A stretch of 34,815 nt of DNA from positions 1 to 34,815 of the forward strand of contig JACREX010000028.1 of NCBI GenBank assembly GCA_016212695.1, read 5' to 3'. Position 1 is the first letter of the stretch; the number at the start of each line of letters is the position of its first letter. A program made the translations under genes and the position numbers. This document shows, piece after piece, positions 8,413-14,455 of the stretch. The notes below the pieces were generated by a model. It had not been told where the DNA came from. It searched no databases and saw only the letters and a list, made by a program, of their open reading frames with translations. The stretch is from Bacteroidia bacterium (GTDB lineage: Bacteria > Bacteroidota > Bacteroidia > Bacteroidales > GWF2-35-48).

Positions 8413-8589
8413 ATGGAAAAAACTGGCGAATTGGAAACCTGCCTGCCGGTAGGCAAGGTTTTAAAAAGACCATATACCAAACCTGTATTCGAAGATGTTG
8501 TTATTGATAATAATATTTCTCTGATAATGCTATCACCCGGTAGCGACCCGGATCCAGGCAGCAGCAGCAGCGGGGGTGATGAATGGTAA
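8413..8589 (+). CDS. Candidate RiPP precursor peptide (58 aa)
   Basis: This small gene lies between the PqqD-like and HPr-kinase-like genes, where precursor genes sit in paeninodin-type clusters. The peptide has a basic, strand-prone leader-like part (KRPYTKPVFEDVVIDN, residues 18-33), a hydrophobic ISLIMLSP segment (35-42) and a C-terminal tail GSDPDPGSSSSGGDEW (43-58) that would be the core: four consecutive Ser, Gly, acidic residues and a terminal Trp. It has no signal peptide, so export would need the neighbouring ABC transporter. The ATG at 8413 is chosen; an in-frame TTG at 8404 overlaps a TAAATTTG box (8399-8406) that might be a promoter -7 element. Residues 9-15 (TCLPVGK) are encoded by a dispersed palindromic repeat. 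The coding call rests on context and on the KPYxKP-type start seen in small Bacteroidota peptides. I cannot name the family. Confidence 0.6.
   Translation: MEKTGELETCLPVGKVLKRPYTKPVFEDVVIDNNISLIMLSPGSDPDPGSSSSGGDEW
8436..8460. repeat. Imperfect palindromic dispersed repeat inside the precursor gene
   Basis: AACCTGCCTGCC followed by GGTAGGCAAGGTT forms an imperfect palindrome. A close relative, CTTGCCTGC-C-GCAGGCAAG, lies in the intergenic region at 22130-22148. Palindromes of this type are widespread in Bacteroidota and often appear within genes as in-frame insertions. Here it encodes TCLPVGKV in the leader region of the candidate precursor. Confidence 0.55.
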
Positions 8590-8593
8590 TTGT

Positions 8594-8650
8594 AAAACAA
8601 AAAGAATTCAGGGAGAAGAAATTGTTAATGCAGTTTCTTCTTTTTGTTTT
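8594..8650 (+). terminator. Hairpin between precursor and kinase genes (possible attenuator)
   Basis: AAAACAAAAAGAA at 8594-8606 pairs perfectly with TTCTTTTTGTTTT at 8638-8650 (13 bp). An alternative inner stem AGAAGAAA/TTTCTTCT is also present. The stem is AU-rich, ends in a short U-tract, and lies just after the precursor stop codon and 20 nt before the kinase ATG. A partial terminator here would give more precursor than enzyme transcript, as is common in peptide clusters. It could equally be an mRNA-stabilising 3' structure. Confidence 0.4.
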
Positions 8651-8670
8651 AAAAGGAATCTGAAAGTTGC

Positions 8671-9564
8671 ATGGATTTATATTTAAAAATTGCTGATTAC
8701 AATATTCTTCTCACTACGCAAGACGAAAAATTGCATATTTTTTTAAATCCGGCATATCATCCATTTTTAAATGAAAAACCTGAAAAAACTGATCTTAAGA
8801 TTAACATATCTTACGGGATACCGGATCATGTACTTTCAGCAAAAAATGTTCTTACTCCCGGTTTGAAAATAGGCGTTGATAGTCTTCCTTCGGATATTAC
8901 CTGGAATGTACTAAAAAAAAAAGGATCTGTTTATTTATTATGCAATTATTCAAATAACCCGTCTTCACCGGATACTGTCGCAGAAGTAAAAAAAGATTTC
9001 AACTGGAATATTTATGTAAAAAAAGATTTTTTATTAAACAACGCGTTTGATCCGATGATGTATCCGCAAGGCTCACTGATCCTGTATTATCTTACGGCGC
9101 TTAAAGGGGATGTTTTAATCCACGCATCAGGAGTTTTTGATACTGTAAAAGGCAGAATATTCACGGGCGTTTCCGGTATTGGTAAGACCACCATGGCAAA
9201 GATATGGAAACAATCGGGAGCAAAAGTTATCAGCGACGACCGGTTAATTATCCGAACTATTAACGGGAATCATTATATGTTCAATACTCCGTTGCGAATC
9301 AATGATATTCCTAAAAAAGCGCCGTTGGATGAAATATACCTTTTAAAGCAATCACCTGAAAATACTATGAAAAGACTGAATGGCGCATCTTCTGTTTCGC
9401 GCATCATGGCTCATTGCATCCAGCAGGATTATGATGAAAAACTGATTCATAATTTGCTCGACCGGCTCAGTAATATCTGTAATACCTTGCCTGTTTATGA
9501 ACTTGGTTTTTCCCCTGATTCAAATGTGATTTCTTTTATTAAGCAAAATGAATTTACTGAATAA
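8671..9564 (+). CDS. HPr kinase-like (HprK-related) protein
   Basis: This 297-residue protein has a C-terminal HprK-type P-loop domain: Walker A GVSGIGKTT (166-174, K172) followed by KVISDDRLIIR with the SDD at 188-190, typical of HPr-kinase-like proteins. The N-terminal ~150 residues are poorly conserved, as in HprK-related kinases of peptide clusters. In paeninodin-type lasso clusters homologues phosphorylate a Ser of the precursor. Here the candidate precursor carries a Ser run, so Ser phosphorylation is a reasonable inference but is not shown. The usual HPr/PTS context is absent from the window. The ATG at 8671 gives the expected length, and the 3' end overlaps the next gene by 17 nt, implying translational coupling. 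Confidence 0.75.
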   Translation: MDLYLKIADYNILLTTQDEKLHIFLNPAYHPFLNEKPEKTDLKINISYGIPDHVLSAKNVLTPGLKIGVDSLPSDITWNVLKKKGSVYLLCNYSNNPSSPDTVAEVKKDFNWNIYVKKDFLLNNAFDPMMYPQGSLILYYLTALKGDVLIHASGVFDTVKGRIFTGVSGIGKTTMAKIWKQSGAKVISDDRLIIRTINGNHYMFNTPLRINDIPKKAPLDEIYLLKQSPENTMKRLNGASSVSRIMAHCIQQDYDEKLIHNLLDRLSNICNTLPVYELGFSPDSNVISFIKQNEFTE

Positions 9565-10006
9565 ATCAAGTATCGAACTTTGGGATATCAGCGAAGATGT
9601 TCTGAAATCAGGAAATGCTGTCAGGGTAACGCTTAAAGGAACCAGTATGTATCCGTATTTAAAAATCGGCGATATTGCATTAGTTAATGGAATACAGGCA
9701 AAGGATTCTATGACGGGCGATATCATTGTTTTCAGGTTTGGAAAAAATTACTTAGCACACCGGCTGATAAAAAAAGGTGAATCGTATCTTTTAACAAAAG
9801 GAGATTCCTGCAGGGTATTTGACCAGCCTGTTCCGGTCAAAGATTTAATCGGGAAAATAACAAGATTAGAAAGAAAAGGTAATATAATAAACATGGAAAG
9901 TAAAAGCAGAAAATTAATGAATCTTGTGCTGGCAAAATTTTTAATTTTTCAACGTATCAATTATGCTTTCCATTATTATATCTTACGAGATTTTTTATCG
10001 TCATAA
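9548..10006 (+). CDS. S24/S26-family peptidase, SipW-like Ser-His type
   Basis: This 152-residue protein carries signal-peptidase-like boxes: GTSMYPYLKIGD (31-42, nucleophile S33), DIIVFR (58-63), AHRLI (70-74, H71) and TKGDS (83-87). A His rather than a Lys after box B matches the SipW/ER/archaeal subtype of S26, which uses a Ser-His pair. There is no clear N-terminal membrane anchor; the C-terminal segment (about 115-152) is only moderately hydrophobic. The start overlaps the kinase gene by 17 nt. Since the cluster has no B2 or C39 peptidase, this is the obvious candidate for removing the precursor leader. That role is inferred from context. Confidence 0.7.
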   Translation: MNLLNKSSIELWDISEDVLKSGNAVRVTLKGTSMYPYLKIGDIALVNGIQAKDSMTGDIIVFRFGKNYLAHRLIKKGESYLLTKGDSCRVFDQPVPVKDLIGKITRLERKGNIINMESKSRKLMNLVLAKFLIFQRINYAFHYYILRDFLSS

Positions 10007-10031
10007 TATTTTATAATTTTGTTTTCCGTCC

Positions 10032-11855
10032 ATGCCAATAAAGTACTCAATGGAACAGATAAAGATAAAGCATCTTCTTAATCTAAAGCAGGCAATCCGT
10101 TTTGTTTTCGACAGTTCCGGAAAATGGGGATTCACAAATATCTTCCTCTCCCTGATTACCGGCGTTATGCCTTTACTGATCATTTACATGACAAAACAAA
10201 TTATTGACTCTGTTTCAATTGCTGTGAACTCTGCCGATAAAACCGCTGCTTTGTGGAGTGTTATTACTGTAATTATCATCACCGGAATTATTTTTCTTAT
10301 CAACGAATTATGCAGTAACTTATGGTACCTTGCAAGGGAGCATCAGTCTCAGATTGCAAGCGATTATATTTTTGATGTCCTGCACAAAAAATCAACAGAG
10401 CTTGACATGGAATATTATGAGAGTCCGGAGCACCACGACATTCTTCACAGGGCAAGAGCGGAGGCTCCTTTCAGGCCGGCACGCATTGTAAACAACATTA
10501 TCCAGATTCTGCAGAACAGTATTTCGCTTATTTTAACGGCGGGCCTGCTGTTTTATTTTCACTGGAGCATTGCCCTCGTGCTTCTAATTGCAACGGTTCC
10601 CGGGTTATGGATACGAATGCGTTATGCAGGGCTTTTATTTGTATGGTCGCAAAAAGTTACTCCAACCGAAAGAAAAGTCAGGTATTTCAACTGGATTCTT
10701 ACAAGCGAGAAGTTTGTAAAAGAACTCCGCATATTTAACTTAGGCAGGATATTCATTGATAAATTCAGAGATATAAGAATGAAGCTGCGGAACGAAAGGT
10801 TAAGAATAATTTTAAAACGTACAGGACTGGAATTAATAACTCAGATCAGCGCTTCCCTCGCTATTTTTGGTTGCTATGCCTATATTGCTTACAGAACCAT
10901 CCATGGACTGATCACTATCGGAGATATGGTGATGTTTTTCCTCGCTTTTCAGAAAGGCTTCTCGTTTCTCCGGGATATCCTTTCGAGCTTGGCCGGATTA
11001 TATGAGGATAACCTGTTCCTTTCGAATCTGTATGTTTTTTTAAACCTGAAACCTAAAATTGTTAACCCTGAAAACCCAGTTCCTTTTCCTTCTCCGATAA
11101 AAAAAGGGATAGAACTTCATAATGTCTGTTTCTGTTATCCGAACAGTACAGAAGTTTTAAAAGACATTACTCTTGAAATCAATGCAGGTGAAACGGTTGC
11201 TCTGGTTGGCGATAACGGGGCCGGAAAAACCACCCTGATAAAATTAATCTGCAGGCTGTATGAACCACAAAAAGGCGAGATTATGATAGATGGTATTAAT
11301 ATCAATGATTTTAATGTAACCGATCTCAGGAAAAATATCAGCGTTTTATTCCAGGATTTTTCGCAGTATAATATTTCTGCAGGAGACAATATCTGCTTTG
11401 GCGATCCGCCAGCCTGCGGAGAAGCGACCAAAGAAAAATTGGATGAAGCCGCAAAAAATGCAGGTATTGATTCTTTGATTTCCACCCTTCCGGAAAAATA
11501 TAATACTACCCTTGGCGCGCTCTTTGAAAACAGTAAAGAGATGAGTATAGGCGAATGGCAGAAAATAGCGCTGGCCAGGGCTTTTTATAAAAATGCGCCG
11601 GTATTAATTTTAGATGAACCCACGAGTTCAATGGATGCCAAAACCGAGTACGATTTTTTTATTAATTTTAAAAATCTCGTAAAAGAAAAAACTGCTTTAC
11701 TCGTCAGCCACCGTTTTTCCACCATTAAAATGGCCGACCGAATTTATGTCCTGGATCATGAAAATATTATTGAATCCGGCGCTCATGACGAATTAATGAA
11801 GATGAAAGGGAAATATGCGCAGTTGTATAATTTACAGGCGAGTAAATATGTATAG
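10032..11855 (+). CDS. ABC exporter, fused membrane and ATPase domains
   Basis: This 607-residue half-transporter has an N-terminal type-IV exporter membrane domain (about 20-320, six hydrophobic spans) and an ATPase domain (about 345-600). The ATPase has Walker A GDNGAGKTT (393-401), Q-loop VLFQDFSQYN, Walker B VLILDEPTSSMD (524-535, D528/E529) and H-loop SHRFS. The signature motif is MSIGEWQ (504-510) instead of LSGGQ, a variant known in some peptide exporters. There is no N-terminal C39 peptidase domain. It probably exports the mature or modified peptide. An internal ATG at 10050 is a plausible alternative start (removing MPIKYS). It lies 25 nt after the S26-like gene on the same strand and ends 15 nt from the convergent nucleotidyltransferase gene. 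Confidence 0.85.
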   Translation: MPIKYSMEQIKIKHLLNLKQAIRFVFDSSGKWGFTNIFLSLITGVMPLLIIYMTKQIIDSVSIAVNSADKTAALWSVITVIIITGIIFLINELCSNLWYLAREHQSQIASDYIFDVLHKKSTELDMEYYESPEHHDILHRARAEAPFRPARIVNNIIQILQNSISLILTAGLLFYFHWSIALVLLIATVPGLWIRMRYAGLLFVWSQKVTPTERKVRYFNWILTSEKFVKELRIFNLGRIFIDKFRDIRMKLRNERLRIILKRTGLELITQISASLAIFGCYAYIAYRTIHGLITIGDMVMFFLAFQKGFSFLRDILSSLAGLYEDNLFLSNLYVFLNLKPKIVNPENPVPFPSPIKKGIELHNVCFCYPNSTEVLKDITLEINAGETVALVGDNGAGKTTLIKLICRLYEPQKGEIMIDGININDFNVTDLRKNISVLFQDFSQYNISAGDNICFGDPPACGEATKEKLDEAAKNAGIDSLISTLPEKYNTTLGALFENSKEMSIGEWQKIALARAFYKNAPVLILDEPTSSMDAKTEYDFFINFKNLVKEKTALLVSHRFSTIKMADRIYVLDHENIIESGAHDELMKMKGKYAQLYNLQASKYV

Positions 11856-11870
11856 AGTATTACTGCAGAA

Positions 11871-13043
11871 TTATCTTTTGAAAATCAGATACCGGATTAA
11901 TTTATAAATACCACTGAAAAATCGCAGCGGATAGTACAATAGAATCTTGTTTTTATTCTTGATTTTATAACGCTTCATCATAAACTTCCTCGAAGGGAAA
12001 ATATCTCCGGCAAGATACCTGATTTTATTTTTGAATCCATTTACTTCTGTAAATGAGTCTATATTGGAATTTATTTCTATAGGTTTATGATTTTTGTTTT
12101 GTAAAATCAAAATAAATCTTTTTTCAAGATCGCCGGGTTCATTTTCCGAAATGATAAAAATATCAGGAATATTCACTTCAAAATATTTATGAATCAGGGT
12201 AAGGTACTTAGAAATATTATCAAAGGCTTTATATTTTTTACAAATTAGCAGAAAGGCATCCCAGTTTATTTTCTTTTTTCTGATATATTCTGCGATATCG
12301 CAAAATCCGTTAAACCGGATATCGCCAACCGGAAAATGTGAATCTATGTGAAGGCAAAGATTTAAAAGCATGTCTTCTGCCTCAAGAATGAGAACCCTTC
12401 TGTTTCCTATCTGAACAGGAATAGCCCTTCTCCACAGATCATTGATTTCAACATTGTAATTATTGTTTTCATTATGTATATGCCAGTGAACTTCGATAAT
12501 ATGATTTCCTTTGATAAACTGTGGCAAATGATGGGTTTTTGCATATTTGTTTACAAATTTTGATTTTATTACCTGTGAAGAAATATATCCGTTGTCCAAA
12601 AGAATCTGCTGCACTGCATCAAGATCATTTTTTTTGACTAAGAAATCAATATCGTCCATGGGTCTGAGGCCGATATCCCCGTAAATGAATTCGGCAAGCA
12701 CAACTCCTTTTAAAAGGATGCTGTCTATTCCCTCAAACTCCATCCCTTTCAGTATATTGTTAAAATCATCAAAAAGTCGGGTGTTTTTTGAAAATGTATG
12801 AAAGTAGGAATTTCTGAGTTTTTCATATATGGGCTGTGGAATCAAAGTTTTGGCGCCCATGCCGTTCAGATATTTATAAATAAGCGGTGCAACGCCATGC
12901 TGTGTTGAATAGTTAACAATATAATTCCAGTTTAGCTCCTGCTTCACTAATGTTGAAACAGCAGGTTTACCCAAAAAATCCGTATAAACCCTGGAGTATT
13001 TAAGAATCAGTTGCTGTTCTTTAGTCAATAAATCTTCCATCAT
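11871..13043 (-). CDS. Nucleotidyltransferase family protein (NTP_transf_5 type)
   Basis: This 390-residue protein has the LLKGVVLAEFIYGD...LRPMDDIDFLV pattern of the uncharacterised nucleotidyltransferase family PF14907. The D-x-D metal motif lies at 131-133 within MDDIDFLV (129-136). The family occurs in lasso peptide clusters of the paeninodin type together with an HprK-like kinase and in capsule loci; its reaction there is not established. The gene converges on the ABC exporter with a 15-nt gap, leaving no room for separate terminators, so antisense read-through is likely. A second ATG one codon in (MEDLLT) is possible. The divergent orientation means it needs its own promoter, which I could not identify in the AT-rich 270-nt upstream stretch. 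Confidence 0.75.
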   Translation of the reverse strand: MMEDLLTKEQQLILKYSRVYTDFLGKPAVSTLVKQELNWNYIVNYSTQHGVAPLIYKYLNGMGAKTLIPQPIYEKLRNSYFHTFSKNTRLFDDFNNILKGMEFEGIDSILLKGVVLAEFIYGDIGLRPMDDIDFLVKKNDLDAVQQILLDNGYISSQVIKSKFVNKYAKTHHLPQFIKGNHIIEVHWHIHNENNNYNVEINDLWRRAIPVQIGNRRVLILEAEDMLLNLCLHIDSHFPVGDIRFNGFCDIAEYIRKKKINWDAFLLICKKYKAFDNISKYLTLIHKYFEVNIPDIFIISENEPGDLEKRFILILQNKNHKPIEINSNIDSFTEVNGFKNKIRYLAGDIFPSRKFMMKRYKIKNKNKILLYYPLRFFSGIYKLIRYLIFKR

Positions 13044-13273
13044 TTAATGTATCTCTTCTTTAAATTTAATACCAACGTTTAGATTGTACATTAAATTAGT
13101 TATTGTTTTATAAATTTGCTTTGAATAAAAACAAAGTTTTTTATTATTCTTACGAAAATTAAAAAAAAAGTTTACATTAAATAACTTTATTTTTATCAAC
13201 AATATAAATATTTCTATATATTAAAATTACATTTTAATCAAAAAACCAGATTTTATCATTCGGAAACTTATTA

Positions 13274-13281
13274 TAAATTTG
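13274..13281 (+). promoter_or_regulatory. Possible -7 box (TAAATTTG) upstream of maf
   Basis: TAAATTTG matches the Bacteroidota -7 consensus TAnnTTTG and lies 32 nt before the GTG at 13314. No clear TTTG is found 18-21 nt further upstream, so this is a partial match in very AT-rich DNA. The rest of the 13044-13313 gap holds no recognised element. Confidence 0.3.
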
Positions 13282-13313
13282 AATTTTAGAATGTACTAAA
13301 TTCAGTAATATCT

Positions 13314-13889
13314 GTGAAAAACTTAGAGAAATATAATATCATCCTTGCTTCCCGTTCGCCCCGCAGGCAACAATTGTTAAAAGGATTAGATATCCCGTTT
13401 ACCGTTAAGACGCTTGAGATTGAAGAAAAGTTCCCGGAACATTTATCTAAATATGAAATACCCGTTTACTTAGCGGAACTGAAAACCAAAGCATTTGAAA
13501 AAAACATGCTTGAAAACGACTTAGTCATTACCGCCGACACAATCGTGTGGCTCGATGGCGAAACGCTTGGGAAACCACAAGATTACAACGATGCAGTAAG
13601 AATTTTAAAAAAACTTTCAGGGGAAAAACATGAAGTGATAACAGGGGTTTGTATAAAAACAAAAGCTAAATCGGTTAAATTTCATGCATTAACCGATGTG
13701 TATTTTAAAAAATTGTCAGACGAAGAAATCGGTTATTACTTAGATCATTATAAACCCTATGATAAAGCCGGCGCTTACGGTGTACAGGAATGGATCGGAT
13801 ACATTGCCGTGGAGTGCGTTGAAGGTTCTTATTTTAATGTGATGGGGCTGCCTATTCAGAGGCTATATGAGCACTTGAAGGAGTTTTAA
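13314..13889 (+). CDS. maf: Maf family nucleoside triphosphate pyrophosphatase
   Basis: This 191-residue protein shows the Maf signature ASRSPRRQQLL (12-22), the central ADTIV (74-78) and the conserved KAGAYGVQ and GSYFNVMGLP segments near the C-terminus. Maf proteins are cytoplasmic pyrophosphatases that hydrolyse nucleoside triphosphates to monophosphates, acting on non-canonical or excess nucleotides such as dTTP or UTP. The length is normal. The start is GTG at 13314, which fits the N-terminus of homologues; no ATG lies nearby in frame. It is followed 3 nt after the stop by a palindromic repeat that could act as its transcriptional end. Confidence 0.9.
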   Translation: MKNLEKYNIILASRSPRRQQLLKGLDIPFTVKTLEIEEKFPEHLSKYEIPVYLAELKTKAFEKNMLENDLVITADTIVWLDGETLGKPQDYNDAVRILKKLSGEKHEVITGVCIKTKAKSVKFHALTDVYFKKLSDEEIGYYLDHYKPYDKAGAYGVQEWIGYIAVECVEGSYFNVMGLPIQRLYEHLKEF

Positions 13890-13891
13890 AG

Positions 13892-14003
13892 GTCACCCTT
13901 CGACTCCGCTCAGGGTGACGATCAGAGTGCATGTCATACTGAGAATCGGATTTGATAGGTATAATAATCAGCACCGGTCATGCTGAGCGGAGTCGAAGCA
14001 TGA
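13892..14003. repeat. Pair of dispersed palindromic repeats, left of the GIY-YIG gene
   Basis: Unit 1 (13892-13919) has arms GTCACCCT and AGGGTGAC around TCGACTCCGCTC. Unit 2 (13977-14003) is the inverted relative: GTCATGCT, GAGCGGAGTCGA, AGCATGA. The core of unit 2 is the reverse complement of that of unit 1. Both units recur on the other side of the GIY-YIG gene (14361-14429), and a variation follows the acyl-CoA synthetase gene. This is the REP-like element common in Bacteroidota and it can form hairpins in RNA. Confidence 0.75.
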
Positions 14004-14043
14004 GAGGGCTGGAAAAAATAAACTTTGTATTGAATACGATAAC

Positions 14044-14361
14044 ATGATGTTTGTATATATTTTGAAATGCTTTGATAACTCTTATTATACCGGTGTTACA
14101 AATAATCTTGATCGTCGTTTGGCAGAACATAATTCCGGAATAAACAAAGATTGTTATACTTATACAAGAAGGCCTCTTGAACTGGTTTATCACGAAAAAT
14201 TTCAAAATCCGATGGATGCCATTAGTTTTGAGAAAAAAGTAAAGAAATGGACAAGAAGAAAAAAGGAATCTTTAATTAATGAAAATTGGGATGAGTTGAA
14301 AAATTTAGCTGAATGCAAAAATAAAACAAGTCATAAATTTTATAACAAAAAGAAACAGTAG
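14044..14361 (+). CDS. GIY-YIG nuclease domain protein
   Basis: This 105-residue single-domain protein starts FVYILKCFDNSYYTGVTNNLDRRLAEH, containing the GIY-YIG-type pair (VYIL...YYTG) and the conserved R of LDRRLAEH. The later FEKKVKKWTRRKKESLI is typical of the small COG2827/UPF0213-like members. Their natural role is not settled; they resemble the catalytic domain of homing and repair nucleases but lack a DNA-binding domain. A start at 14047 (second Met) is equally possible. The stop codon TAG at 14359-14361 shares its last base with the right-hand repeat, and matching repeats bracket the gene on both sides, which suggests it may travel or spread together with them. Confidence 0.8.
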   Translation: MMFVYILKCFDNSYYTGVTNNLDRRLAEHNSGINKDCYTYTRRPLELVYHEKFQNPMDAISFEKKVKKWTRRKKESLINENWDELKNLAECKNKTSHKFYNKKKQ

Positions 14362-14429
14362 TCACCCTTCGACTTCGCTCAGGGTGACGATGAGTGCCGT
14401 CGTCATGGTGAGCGGAGTCGAACCATGAC
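14361..14429. repeat. Pair of dispersed palindromic repeats, right of the GIY-YIG gene
   Basis: Unit 1 (14361-14388) repeats GTCACCCT / TCGACTTCGCTC / AGGGTGAC, one base different in the core from the left copy. Unit 2 (14402-14429) repeats GTCATGGT / GAGCGGAGTCGA / ACCATGAC. In unit 2 the arms differ from the left copy (GGT versus GCT) but both arms changed together, so pairing is preserved. That is compensatory change of the kind expected for selected hairpins. The order and orientation are the same as on the left. Confidence 0.75.
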
Positions 14430-14455
14430 ACAAACCTAAATACCATAAACAACAA

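Noticed and set aside
8108-13043. Calling the cluster a lasso peptide cluster
   Set aside because: No Asn-synthetase-like cyclase and no transglutaminase-like B2 protease are present in the window, and the precursor tail has no obvious Gly/Ala-Asp/Glu ring pattern.
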